Positions 31,276 to 38,534 of a DNA stretch of 38,534 nt are shown piece after piece (the first letter of the stretch is position 1; every line of letters starts with the position of its first letter). The stretch is from Rhizobium sp. J15 (GTDB taxonomy: Bacteria > Pseudomonadota > Alphaproteobacteria > Rhizobiales > Rhizobiaceae), in assembly GCF_002531825.1 (NCBI RefSeq), contig NZ_NWSX01000056.1, positions 1 through 38,534 of the forward strand. Reading direction: 5' to 3'. Both the position numbers and the translations under genes were made by a program. The notes beneath the pieces are model-generated. The model ran no database searches. It worked only from the letters and a program-made list of their open reading frames with translations, and was not told the DNA's origin.

Positions 31276-32196
31276 TCAGCCTTCCGCATGCAGCAGCGGC
31301 GAGGCCCTCAGCGTTTCGGCCATATGGTCGATGAAGGCGCGGACGCGGTGGGGGACGGGGCCGCCGGGCACGTGGATGGCATGGACCATTTCCAGGTCGC
31401 CGGGATTGCAATCCTCCAGCAGTGCGACGAGCTTTCCCTCGGCGATTTCGGCGGCGACGTGGAAGAGGCCGAGGCGGGCGATGCCGGCGCCGGCAAGCGC
31501 CATCTGCTTCATCGTCTCGCCATTGTTGACGACGAGGCTTCCGGTCACCGGCTGTTCGAGATCGCGGCCTTCGCAGCGGAAGGGCCAGGAGGGCCGGGCG
31601 CGGCGGAAGCTGAAGGTCAGGCAATCGTGGCTTTCGAGATCGGCGGGCGTCTCGGGCCGGCCCTTGCGGGCGAGATAGGCGGGCGAAGCGCAGACGACGC
31701 GCCTGGACTGGCCGAGCTTGCGGGCGATCAGGCCGCTGTCCGGCAGGTTGCCCATGCGGATCGCCACATCGGTCTTTTCGGCGACCAGATCGACGATGCC
31801 GTCGCTGAGGCTGAGATCGACGACGAGATCGGGATTGCGGGCGACGAAACCGGGCATGGCGGGCACGACGAACATGGTGCCGAGCGGCACGGTGACGCTG
31901 ACGCGCAGCCGGCCGCGCACCGCGCCGCCCGCCGCTTGCTGATCGGCATCGTTCATCTCCTGCAGGATGCGCAGCGCGGCATGATGATAGGCTTCGCCTT
32001 CCTCCGTCAGCGTCAGCGCCCGGGTGGTGCGCAGCAGAAGCCGGACGCCGAGCCGCTTTTCCAGCCGGGCGATCAGCTTGCTGACGGCGGATGGCGTCAG
32101 ATCGAGGCTGCGGGCGGCCGCGGAAAAGCCGCCCTCCTGGACGACGCGGGTGAAGACCTCCATTTCGCCGGAGCGTTCCATCAGAATACGCGGCAT
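31276..32196 (-). CDS. LysR-family transcriptional regulator
   Basis: A 306-residue LysR regulator. Residues 12-70 form the winged helix-turn-helix: EMEVFTRVVQEGGFSAAARS, then LTPSAVSKLIARLEKRLG and LLLRTTRALTLTEEG. The effector-binding domain starts near residue 95 (GRLRVSVTVPLGTMFVVP). The subgroup resembles regulators that control a neighbouring oxidoreductase. The ATG at 32196 has GGAG upstream. It is divergent from an SDR with a 97-bp gap that contains an 11-bp inverted repeat, so control of the SDR and itself is likely. The inducer is unknown. Confidence 0.92.
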   Translation of the reverse strand: MPRILMERSGEMEVFTRVVQEGGFSAAARSLDLTPSAVSKLIARLEKRLGVRLLLRTTRALTLTEEGEAYHHAALRILQEMNDADQQAAGGAVRGRLRVSVTVPLGTMFVVPAMPGFVARNPDLVVDLSLSDGIVDLVAEKTDVAIRMGNLPDSGLIARKLGQSRRVVCASPAYLARKGRPETPADLESHDCLTFSFRRARPSWPFRCEGRDLEQPVTGSLVVNNGETMKQMALAGAGIARLGLFHVAAEIAEGKLVALLEDCNPGDLEMVHAIHVPGGPVPHRVRAFIDHMAETLRASPLLHAEG

Positions 32197-32231
32197 TGAT
32201 GATCTCCATTCACAGGTGCTTGTCTTTCCTA

Positions 32232-32271
32232 GGCAATAGTCTGGCTGCGGTTCAGATCATAGATTATTGCC
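32232..32271. promoter_or_regulatory. Inverted repeat in the LysR/SDR divergent promoter
   Basis: GGCAATAGTCT at 32232-32242 is repeated in inverted form as AGATTATTGCC at 32261-32271, with one mismatch. It lies between the two divergent genes and is a fair candidate for the LysR binding site, though it is wider than the classical T-N11-A box. Confidence 0.5.
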
Positions 32272-32293
32272 AGAGACAATCTGGAGATCCGTC

Positions 32294-33085
32294 ATGGACC
32301 TGAAACTGACCGACAAGACTGCACTCGTGACCGGCGGCACGGCCGGCATCGGCCTCGAAATCGCCCGCGCGCTCGCCAACGAAGGTGCTCATGTGCTCAT
32401 CACCGGGCGCGACCAGGGCAAGCTCGACGCCGCCATTGCCGATATCAAGGCCTCGGGTGGGGCCGATGTCCGCGGCATCCTCGCCGATGCCGGCAGCGGC
32501 GAAGGGGCTGCTGATATCGCCAGGGCCGCGCCCTCGGTCGATATCCTCGTCAACAATCTCGGCATCTATGAGAGCAAGGCCTTCGGCGATATCAGTGACG
32601 AGGACTGGACCCGGCTCTTCGACGTCAACGTGATGAGCGGCGTGCGCCTGTCGCGCGCCTATCTGCCCGGCATGCTGGAGCGCAACTGGGGCCGGATCAT
32701 CTTCATATCAAGCGAATCCGCCATCGCCATCCCGCAGGATATGATCCACTACGCCACGACGAAGACGGCGCAGCTTTCGATCTCGCGCGGCCTGGCGCAG
32801 CTGACGCGCGGCACCAATGTCACCGTCAATTCGGTGCTGCCGGGGCCGACCCGCTCGGAGGGCATCGAAGCCTTCCTGCGCAGCCAGGCGGCCGATCCCT
32901 CCGCGCCGATCAAGACGATCGAGGCCGAATTCTTCGCCACCGCGCGCTCCTCCTCCATTCTGCAGCGGATGATCGAGGCGCGGGAGATCGCCGATCTCGT
33001 CGCCTATCTCGCAAGCCCGCGCTCGGCGGCGACGAATGGTGCGGCGCTCAGGGCCGAAGGCGGCCTCGTCAATGCGATCGCCTGA
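32294..33085 (+). CDS. Short-chain dehydrogenase/reductase (SDR)
   Basis: A 263-residue classical SDR. The ATG at 32294 has GGAG 7 bases upstream. MDLKLTDKTALVTGGTAGIG holds the cofactor motif, GRDQGKLDA suggests NADP(H), NNLGIYE is the NNAG equivalent, and the active site is ISSES...YATTK. SVLPGPTRSEGIEAF is typical of the C-terminal half. The substrate is unknown; relatives reduce small ketones or act in fatty-acid-like pathways. It is divergent from the LysR regulator, which probably controls it. A strong hairpin 100 bp after the stop may end the transcript. Confidence 0.86.
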   Translation: MDLKLTDKTALVTGGTAGIGLEIARALANEGAHVLITGRDQGKLDAAIADIKASGGADVRGILADAGSGEGAADIARAAPSVDILVNNLGIYESKAFGDISDEDWTRLFDVNVMSGVRLSRAYLPGMLERNWGRIIFISSESAIAIPQDMIHYATTKTAQLSISRGLAQLTRGTNVTVNSVLPGPTRSEGIEAFLRSQAADPSAPIKTIEAEFFATARSSSILQRMIEAREIADLVAYLASPRSAATNGAALRAEGGLVNAIA

Positions 33086-33186
33086 GGGGCAGGCCGACGC
33101 ATCGCCCGCCGTCATCGCCATCATCGGCCCTGGTATCGGCTGACTGGGGTTGCGGGCCGGCTTTCCCGCTTCGATCCGAAAAACAC

Positions 33187-33211
33187 GCGCCGCGGGCAGT
33201 TCCCGCGGCGC
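33187..33211 (+). terminator. Strong GC hairpin downstream of the SDR gene (probable terminator)
   Basis: GCGCCGCGGG at 33187-33196 pairs perfectly with CCCGCGGCGC at 33202-33211 across a 5-base loop, followed by TTCGCTTTG. The U-tract is broken, so termination efficiency is uncertain. Confidence 0.55.
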
Positions 33212-33344
33212 TTCGCTTTGGCCGGGCGCGGAGGGGAAGGGGGCCGGACCAAAGGCCGCGCGGCGGCCGGACCTTCGACCGATGCGCGGATAGCGATACC
33301 CCTTTAGGGTTAGTTGTGGAATCGATGGCAATCAGGAGAAAGTC

Positions 33345-33995
33345 ATGCGTATCGCAACAATCGCAACGATGGTGGCCTTTTCATTCGCGGTCGCGGCCAG
33401 CCCGCTCGCCTCCATGGGAACGAGCGCAGTCGCCTTCGCCAAGGGCGGAGAAGGCGGCGGGAATGGCGGCGGCAACGGAGGAGGCAATGGCGGCGGTAAC
33501 GGCGGCGGCCATGGCGGCGGCAATTCCGGCCATGGCAGCAGCAATTCCGGCAAGGGTTCAGGCAGCCTGAAGTCATCCTCCGGCGGCAAGAAATCCGACA
33601 CGGTGCGCGGCAAATCGACCGATGCCAAGACGAAGACCGTCAGCACTAGGGAAAAGAACCTCGCCGCCCAGATGGCCGGCCTGAACTCGCTGAAGCGCAA
33701 CTACCGGGCGCTGATGAACACCTCCGATCCGCGCATGGCGGAGATCCGCGCCTATGCGACGGCCTATGCCCAGTATGAGCTGGACAATGGTGTGGAGCCG
33801 GCGGCCGACGATCCGCTGCTCGGCGACGCAGCGCTGGAGGAAGCGCTGGAATCGGCCAGCAAGACCGGCACGATCAGCCCCGCCGTTCTCGCGGAGGCCA
33901 AGAGCATTCTCGGTGTGGGCGAGGAGGTCGGCAAGATCGACCAGATCCGCGACTCGCTGGAGGATCAGACCACCGACGACGATACCGCTGAATAA
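33345..33995 (+). CDS. Secreted Gly/Asn-rich protein with a helical C-terminal domain
   Basis: A 216-residue exported protein. AGGAG lies 6 bases before the ATG at 33345. The signal peptide (MRIATIATMVAFSFAVAASP) ends near AVAFA. Residues 34-60 are a low-complexity run of GGGN/GGGH units, followed by a Ser/Lys-rich linker (SSGGKKSDTVRGKS). The C-terminal 110 residues appear helical and conserved: EKNLAAQMAGLNSLKRNYRA, RMAEIRAYATAYAQYEL and a late acidic tail ending DDDTAE. The Gly/Asn tract is built from repeated GGCGGCAA-type codons and may vary in length between strains. Function unknown; possibly a surface or cell-envelope protein. Confidence 0.75.
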   Translation: MRIATIATMVAFSFAVAASPLASMGTSAVAFAKGGEGGGNGGGNGGGNGGGNGGGHGGGNSGHGSSNSGKGSGSLKSSSGGKKSDTVRGKSTDAKTKTVSTREKNLAAQMAGLNSLKRNYRALMNTSDPRMAEIRAYATAYAQYELDNGVEPAADDPLLGDAALEEALESASKTGTISPAVLAEAKSILGVGEEVGKIDQIRDSLEDQTTDDDTAE

Positions 33996-34108
33996 AGAGC
34001 GCTATCGCCTGGTCGGGCCGTTCCGCCGGCCGCGCAACACTTCCAGGTGAAAGGCGAACGGGCCGGCGATGCTTCGCCGGCCTTTCCCCGTTTTTGCCGG
34101 CCGCGCAA

Positions 34109-34357
34109 TCAGGCCGCCAGAAAATGATCGTGGCTTTCCTCGATATGCCGTTCGATCTGTTCGTATTCGGCATCGGTGAGATCGATAAGCGCGCCGCCGA
34201 GGAGGGCGCTCAGCCGCTCGACCTCGCCGCCGGAGGCGGGCGCGCAGAATTCGGGCGGCGCGTGGCGGCTGCCGGGGTGATAGGGCGTCAGCGAATATTC
34301 GATCACCAGATCGATCTCGTCCTCGCCGCGCGTCAGCGTGTAGCGCGTTTCGAACAT
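34109..34357 (-). CDS. Small hypothetical protein (82 aa)
   Basis: An 82-residue protein translated two bases after the stop of the upstream gene, so the two form an operon. It begins MFETRYTLTRGEDEIDLVIEY, a pair of beta strands, with a loop rich in Pro (HPGSRHAPPEF) and an acidic helical end (LTDAEYEQIERHIEES). It has no signal peptide or membrane helix. Its composition and size recall hypothetical genes of rhizobial prophage remnants, but no phage structural gene is present in the window. Function unknown. Confidence 0.68.
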   Translation of the reverse strand: MFETRYTLTRGEDEIDLVIEYSLTPYHPGSRHAPPEFCAPASGGEVERLSALLGGALIDLTDAEYEQIERHIEESHDHFLAA

Positions 34358-34359
34358 GA

Positions 34360-34626
34360 TCAGAAGCCGATCGCCTCGATGCCCGCGGCAAGCTCCGCCT
34401 CCAGCGCCTCGTCCTCGCCATCCCCCTCGGCCGGCGGCCGGCCGAACTCCTCGTTCATGACAGCGGCGATCCGCTCCAGCCCCCGCCTGCGCCCCGCCGG
34501 CGCAAAGATGACGACCATGACGCCGTCGGCCTCCATATCGAGCGACAAATACCCCTTGCCATGGCCGCCGGAGACGCTGGCCTTGAAGGCGGTGTTGTCG
34601 GTGAAAAGCGAGACCTGTCCGCGCAT
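34360..34626 (-). CDS. Small hypothetical protein (88 aa)
   Basis: An 88-residue protein, first gene of a two-gene operon with 34109-34357. AGGA lies 7 bases upstream of the ATG at 34626. MRGQVSLFTDNTAFKASVSG and YLSLDMEADGVMVVIFAP form an all-beta first half; the second half is an acidic helix (EEFGRPPAEGDGEDEALEAE). No cysteines and no export signal. I recognise no family. The gene is followed on its 5' side by a 270-bp G/T-rich stretch (34630-34900) without genes. Confidence 0.66.
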   Translation of the reverse strand: MRGQVSLFTDNTAFKASVSGGHGKGYLSLDMEADGVMVVIFAPAGRRRGLERIAAVMNEEFGRPPAEGDGEDEALEAELAAGIEAIGF

Positions 34627-34901
34627 GGTGTGATCCTGGGGTTTTGTGGTGTGATTATCGCATTGGTATGGGCGTGCGGGTTGGTGGCTGGTGAGGGCGG
34701 CTAGGTTGGGTTTATGGTGTTGTCAGTTGTGGTGATGACGCGACGATGGTGTCGATTTAATGGGGCAATGGTTGTGATGTTGAATCGCGACGCAGAAAAC
34801 GATGATTGCGCGATTGGAGAGCGCGTCGATCAAGCCTCCGCTTGAGATCTGGTGGACTCGGTTTTACTGTGCTCTTTGCAAAGTGAGCAGCGATGAGACG
34901 T

Positions 34902-35085
34902 GTGCCGTGTGGCCCCCTCATCCGACCCTTCGGGCCACCTTCTCCCCGCTGGGGAGAAGAGGAAGCAAGCCGAAGGCTTCGCATCCACAAAGGATGCGTT
35001 CAAGAAAGGTGAGACGCTGCTGCGATTCCGCTTCTCCCCAGCGGGGAGAAGATGCCGGCAGGCAGATGAGGGGGCCACACGGCAC
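34902..35085. repeat. RIME-like intergenic mosaic element with a divergent left arm
   Basis: The outer 20 bp (34902-34921 and 35066-35085) are perfect inverted repeats, GTGCCGTGTGGCCCCCTCAT and its complement. The right side keeps the GCCGGCAGGCAG module, but the left side has GACCCTTCGGGCCACC in its place, so the element is a mosaic. Stretch 34627-35148 has no gene I can support. Confidence 0.75.
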
Positions 35086-35148
35086 AACCTTCCATTCTCT
35101 TTCGCTTCGCCTTGAGCGCCAAGCGAAATGCCCGCTTCCCCCCGACCC

Positions 35149-35589
35149 TCAGCCCTTCCGTCTCTTCCGCGTCGTCGGGCGTTGAGCCAGGCCGGAGGCG
35201 CGGATTTCGGCGATGCTGACGGGGTCGTCGTCGAGGTAATATTCGCTGGCCCAGGCGATCCTGCCGCCGCGCCAGGCGCGCCGCCACGTCACCATCTTCA
35301 GCCGGCCGAGCGGGGTGTCGAGGCCGGCGACCGCGTCGAAGTCGGGGCCGATGCTGCCGGCGGCATACCGGCCGTTCCAGGCGGCGCGGGCGCTTCTCTG
35401 CAGCGTTTCCAGGTAATCGACGCGTTCGAGGCTCGCGACATGCGGCGCGCTGTCGGCGCGCAGGGCCTTGATGGCGGCGACGATGCGGAAGGCCTGCTCG
35501 CCCGGCGCCTCCTCGCCGATCGCTTCGTCGATGGCGCGCAACGCATCGGCAATCGCGGCTTCACGGGCGAGGGCGGTGGTGAGGTTCAT
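35149..35589 (-). CDS. Hypothetical protein (146 aa)
   Basis: A 146-residue protein. I start it at the ATG at 35589 (MNLTTALAREAAIADALRA), since the longer frame to 35706 would read through a probable promoter region. The first 70 residues are helical and acidic; the second part contains WNGRYAAGSIGPDFDAVAGL, then WRRAWRGGRIAWASEYYL and a basic tail ending RKRRKG. The Trp/Arg-rich beta part suggests nucleic-acid or protein binding, but that is only impression. The upstream CAGG is a weak ribosome-binding site. It is divergent from the AraC-type regulator. Confidence 0.65.
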   Translation of the reverse strand: MNLTTALAREAAIADALRAIDEAIGEEAPGEQAFRIVAAIKALRADSAPHVASLERVDYLETLQRSARAAWNGRYAAGSIGPDFDAVAGLDTPLGRLKMVTWRRAWRGGRIAWASEYYLDDDPVSIAEIRASGLAQRPTTRKRRKG

Positions 35590-35655
35590 GGTGGTGGCCT
35601 GTTGTATTATGTTGCTGAAATCACAATTTTTAGCATGGCGGGGAGCCTGTTGCAA

Positions 35656-35765
35656 ACGTGTTTTAGGGTCGCGGCAGGCGGGCCGCACCGGAAACCGTAG
35701 CCACACGGCTGGGCGCCCTGGCCGACCGCCAAAATTTTTCCGCCGAAAACACGTCCTAAAACGTG
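35656..35765. promoter_or_regulatory. Repeated ACGTGTTTTAGG-like boxes in a divergent promoter region
   Basis: ACGTGTTTTAGG at 35656-35667 recurs inverted as CCTAAAACGTG at 35755-35765, and AAAACACGT lies directly before it at 35746-35754. The boxes flank the gap between 35589 and 35797 and could be binding sites of the adjacent AraC-type regulator. This is inferred from position. Confidence 0.42.
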
Positions 35766-35796
35766 ATGGAGGTCGCGCCGGGCGGCGGAGTCGGCG

Positions 35797-36840
35797 ATGA
35801 TGGCCGCGATAGCCATTCCGATATCAGAGCCCATGATCTTCATTCCGCTGCCCTTCGTCGTCGCCTTGCTGCTCGTCATCCTCTTCGTCGCCGTCGTCAG
35901 GCGCGACGAGGAGGCGGCGCCGAACCTGCCGTTTCTGGCGCTGATCCTGCTCACGGCGTTGCAATCCGTGCTCTCCGGCCTGCGCTGGGGCTATGGGGTG
36001 CAGGCGGTGGGCCTGATCGCGCCCGTCATCGCGGCGATGGTGCCGCCACTTGCCTATGCCGGGGTTTCCCGGCTGGTGAGGACGAGCCGGCGACCGCTGG
36101 CGGGGCGGATCGCGCTGCATGGGCTGCCGGCTGTGCTCGTCCTGCTGCTGGTCGCCTTCTGGCGGGAGGCGATCGACATCGCGCTGGTGCTGGTCTTCGT
36201 CGGTTATGCTCTGGCGATCCTGCTTCTGATGCGCCCGGGCGCCGATGCGCTGCGGCTGGCGCCTTTCGAAGGCGCGGTGCCGGCCTACCGGGCGATCATC
36301 TTCGCCGCCGCTGCGCTGTGCCTGTCGGCGGCGTTCGACATCTTCGTCTTCCTCGATTTCATCTCGGCGAAGGGCGAGCGCGCGCTGGCGCTGATCAGCG
36401 TCGGAAACCTCGCCGCCCTCGTCGTTCTCGGCATTGCGGCGGCCGCCGCCAGCCGCAGCCCGGCGCCGGCGGAAGTGGCGGAAGCGGTGCCGAGGCCCGA
36501 TACCGGCGAGGACAAGGAAACGATCGCCGCCATCGACGCGCTGATGGAGGCGAGGCAGCTCTATCGCGACGCCAATCTCAACCTCGACCGGCTCGCCCGT
36601 AAGGCCGGCATCCCCGGCCGCCAGATCTCGGCGGCGATCAACCGGACGATGGACAAGAACGTCTCGCAATATGTCAACGACTACCGGATCGCCGAAGCCT
36701 GCCGCCTGCTTTCCGCCACCGGCAAATCGGTGACGGAGGTGATGTTCGAGGTGGGCTTCCAGACGAAGTCCAATTTCAATCGCGAGTTCCGCCGGGTGAC
36801 GGATATGACGCCGGTGGCCTGGCGGCAGAGGGAGGGGTGA
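35797..36840 (+). CDS. AraC-family regulator with an N-terminal membrane domain
   Basis: A 347-residue membrane-anchored transcription factor. Residues 1-225 contain about seven hydrophobic helices (IPLPFVVALLLVILFVAVV, LALILLTALQSVLSGL, VGLIAPVIAAMVPPLAYAG and so on). The last 100 residues are the AraC DNA-binding domain: NLNLDRLARKAGIPGRQIS for the first helix-turn-helix and SVTEVMFEVGFQTKSNFNRE plus FRRVTDMTPVAWRQ for the second. The ATG at 35797 has GGAG 6 bases upstream; an ATG at 35833 is possible. Proteins of this plan are often linked to transport genes; here an HlyD-type adaptor follows on the same strand. The signal sensed is unknown. Confidence 0.86.
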   Translation: MMAAIAIPISEPMIFIPLPFVVALLLVILFVAVVRRDEEAAPNLPFLALILLTALQSVLSGLRWGYGVQAVGLIAPVIAAMVPPLAYAGVSRLVRTSRRPLAGRIALHGLPAVLVLLLVAFWREAIDIALVLVFVGYALAILLLMRPGADALRLAPFEGAVPAYRAIIFAAAALCLSAAFDIFVFLDFISAKGERALALISVGNLAALVVLGIAAAAASRSPAPAEVAEAVPRPDTGEDKETIAAIDALMEARQLYRDANLNLDRLARKAGIPGRQISAAINRTMDKNVSQYVNDYRIAEACRLLSATGKSVTEVMFEVGFQTKSNFNREFRRVTDMTPVAWRQREG

Positions 36841-36953
36841 GGGCGGGCGGTTTGCTTGCGGCCTCTTCTTGGGATGGTTTTGGGTTATGGTCAGCACGAT
36901 ACGCTTTCCCGGCGCATTGGCAGAAATATGACGAGAACGTCGCCCCAGCCTCC

Positions 36954-36982
36954 CTCATTCCTGTGACAAGCACAGGAATGAG
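36954..36982. repeat. Palindromic repeat related to the arms of the 146-bp element
   Basis: CTCATTCCTGTG at 36954-36965 pairs with CACAGGAATGAG at 36971-36982 around ACAAG. The same core makes up the ends of 21111-21256. The rest of the gap 36841-37148 has no other recognisable feature. Confidence 0.65.
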
Positions 36983-37148
36983 GAGGGATAGGTAAGGGCG
37001 TCCCAACGAAGGTTTACGGTGGGGCGACGATCGCCCGCATGTGCCCGTTTACGGATGGCCACGCCGTCGCAGGTACACAATCGCGATCGAGCACCACCTG
37101 GATCGCGTTCGAGGTCGCGGTTTTGCCGGTGTCGGCCATTCTGGCGGC

Positions 37149-38321
37149 ATGGATACGACGACACAACATCACCATGACCTTGCCGCCAGGCTGACATCGC
37201 TTTCGCTTGACCCGGCAATTTTGAAGACGGAGCCGCCGGAGCGTTCTGCCCGGCGGCGGATCATGCCGCTTGCGGTGCTGGCGCTGGCTGCGGCGGTTGG
37301 GGCGGGAGCGCTGGTTATGGCGCGGGCGGACGTCTTTTGGCGGGCCGGGATTGCTGATTTTTGGGCTGACGGTCCGGATCATGGAACTGCGGCCTCGAGC
37401 GGCGCCGAGGCGACGGATGCGGCGCAGGCGCAGACCGGGGCGGTGGCTGCGCTTCCCCGCGGCGCGGCCGGGCCGGGGCGGGAGATCGCGGGTTCCGGTT
37501 ATGTGGTGGCGCCTGACATCGCCACCGTCTTTTCCAAATATGAGGGGCGGATCGTCGCCGTCGAGGTGGAGGCGGGGGATCGGGTCGTGGCCGGGCAGGT
37601 GCTGGTGCGGCTCGATGATGCGGGTGCCGCGTTTGCGCTTCGGGGCGCCGGCATAGCCGAGCGGGCGGCGGAGCTGACGCTGGAGGCGCGGAATATCGCG
37701 CTTGCCCAGGCGCGCTCGTCGCTCAATCGCACCGAGCGGCTCGCCGGCCGCGACGCCATGCCGGCCGAGGCGCTGGAGCAGGCAAAGACCGCTTTCGATG
37801 CGGCCGCCAATGCCGCCGAGCAGGCGCGGCAGGATCTCGAAAGGGCGAAGCTCGATCTCGACCGGGCGCGCGAGCAGGTGGACGCGCTGACCGTGCGGGC
37901 GCCGATCTCGGGCACCGTGACGCGGCTCGATGCGCATGCCGGCGACACGGTGCTGTCGCGCGAGGACAGCGTGCGGGAGAATGAAAGCCTGCTCGTCATC
38001 ACCGATACGGCGAGCCTGGTGATCGATGCCGATGTCGCCGAGGCCAATATGGCGCTGGTGCGGCCGGGGCTCAAAGGCGAGGCGGTGCTCGACGGCTTTC
38101 CCGACCGGCCATTTGCGGTCGAGGTGGCGAAGATCGCACCTGTCATCTCAAGGGAGAAGGGCACGGTGACGCTACGGCTGTCGCTTGTTTCGCCGCCGCC
38201 CGGCATGCGGCCGGCGATGGCGGCGCGCATCCGGCTGGAGGTGGGGGAGGAGGCTGTGGGCGTCCATCACCCGCCCTCGTCCTTCGAGGCTCCGGCCGCT
38301 GGTCTGGGCACTTCAGGATGA
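37149..38321 (+). CDS. HlyD-family efflux periplasmic adaptor
   Basis: A 390-residue membrane-fusion/adaptor protein. The start at 37149 (MDTTTQHHHDLAARLTSL) gives a short cytoplasmic part and one membrane helix (IMPLAVLALAAAVGAGALVM). Then comes the first half of the lipoyl domain (GSGYVVAPDIATVFSKYEG, VEAGDRVVAGQVLVRLDD), a long coiled-coil hairpin (about 180-265), and the closing lipoyl strand VRAPISGTVTRLDAHAGDTV plus a beta-barrel part. Such adaptors link an inner-membrane ABC or RND pump to the outer membrane. The last 20 residues are encoded by a palindromic repeat (38274-38324), so the natural C-terminus may have been replaced. No pump gene follows before the window ends. Confidence 0.87.
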   Translation: MDTTTQHHHDLAARLTSLSLDPAILKTEPPERSARRRIMPLAVLALAAAVGAGALVMARADVFWRAGIADFWADGPDHGTAASSGAEATDAAQAQTGAVAALPRGAAGPGREIAGSGYVVAPDIATVFSKYEGRIVAVEVEAGDRVVAGQVLVRLDDAGAAFALRGAGIAERAAELTLEARNIALAQARSSLNRTERLAGRDAMPAEALEQAKTAFDAAANAAEQARQDLERAKLDLDRAREQVDALTVRAPISGTVTRLDAHAGDTVLSREDSVRENESLLVITDTASLVIDADVAEANMALVRPGLKGEAVLDGFPDRPFAVEVAKIAPVISREKGTVTLRLSLVSPPPGMRPAMAARIRLEVGEEAVGVHHPPSSFEAPAAGLGTSG

Positions 38322-38324
38322 GGG
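38274..38324. repeat. Palindromic repeat overlapping the 3' end of the adaptor gene
   Basis: CCCTCGTCCTTCGAGGCTCCG and CACTTCAGGATGAGGG are the reverse-oriented ends of the CCTCATCCT family. The adaptor stop codon (38319-38321) lies inside the right arm. Confidence 0.72.
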
Positions 38325-38400
38325 AGGTTGGTGTGCCGTGCTTGCGTAGCGTCGTTCGAAGCTGCGGGAGCAAAAGGAAGTGTGCCGGCGCGGCATCTCT

Positions 38401-38445
38401 CTTCTCCCCAGCGGGGAGAAGGTGCCGGCAGGCGGATGAGGGGGC
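38401..38445. repeat. Half RIME-like element at the window edge
   Basis: CTTCTCCCCAGCGGGGAGAAG, then TGCCGGCAGGCGGATGAGGG correspond to the right half of the elements at 10271-10440 and 34902-35085. The left half is absent. GTGCCGTGTGGCCCCCTT at about 38498 may begin another copy cut off by the window end. Confidence 0.6.
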
Positions 38446-38534
38446 GAGCGACGCTAGGAGCGAGTGCGCTGAGCGCAAGCGAAGAGCAATGATTGGGGTG
38501 CCGTGTGGCCCCCTTGCATGTTCAATTTGCGCTG

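Noticed and set aside
31199..32209. A minus-strand frame fusing an Arg/Pro-rich segment to the SMI1/KNR4 protein
   Set aside because: The upstream part is the out-of-frame shadow of the LysR gene; the SMI1/KNR4 protein has its own start at 31198 with a ribosome-binding site.
34109..35589. Possible prophage remnant
   Set aside because: Only three small hypothetical genes; no phage structural, lysis or integrase gene is present.
35824..36897. A 357-codon minus-strand frame opposite the AraC-type regulator
   Set aside because: The product is a His/Arg/Gln-rich shadow; the plus strand has helices and an AraC domain.

Overview
The window is high-GC alphaproteobacterial DNA, most likely from a Rhizobium of the leguminosarum/etli group. 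Three things point there: the codon and gene content, many intergenic palindromes of the kind scattered through Rhizobium genomes (RIME-like mosaic elements and short 'CCTCATCCT...CCTCGAAGG' palindromes), and a chromosome-like mixture of small metabolic, regulatory and secreted-protein genes. I see no rRNA, tRNA, CRISPR, integrase or transposase.

Layout. 1-2605: the end of an epimerase-like gene, then two family 2 glycosyltransferases (polysaccharide decoration). 2748-7235: a DJ-1/PfpI protein, a TetR-SDR pair with two matching operators, an AHSA1-like protein, a cytochrome P460 and a cytoplasmic protein of uncertain family. 7559-10138: small exported, membrane and very hydrophilic proteins. 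10511-14167: an SDR divergent from a MmyB-type regulator, a DUF1778/GNAT toxin-antitoxin pair with its own operator, and another SDR. 14331-18207: a netrin/TIMP-like secreted protein followed by a tandemly duplicated divergent gene pair, each pair being a lipoprotein and a large exported two-repeat protein. 18401-21482: an NmrA-like SDR, a VOC/PhnB protein, an orphan terminator with a possible small RNA, small exported proteins and a dense cluster of palindromes. 21483-24339: Blh (persulfide dioxygenase), a frameshifted conserved gene and a Phd/PIN toxin-antitoxin pair. 24509-27733: a cobalamin riboswitch, a 22-codon leader ORF and an ABC importer (binding protein, frameshifted permease, ATPase). 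27750-30551: a soluble chemoreceptor and a membrane protein. 30806-33995: SMI1/KNR4 protein, LysR-SDR divergent pair, Gly-rich secreted protein. 34109-38534: small hypotheticals, a membrane-anchored AraC-type regulator and an HlyD-type adaptor whose 3' end lies inside a palindromic repeat.

How the genes work together. The clearest functional unit is the riboswitch-controlled corrinoid/metal-chelate importer, which as sequenced carries a one-base frameshift in its permease. Three separate regulator-SDR modules (TetR, MmyB-type, LysR) each have recognisable operator-like repeats. The most unusual element is the duplicated lipoprotein/exported-protein pair at 14856-18207. Its four products share conserved start contexts and the large ones share an internal repeat; I do not recognise it as a described system.
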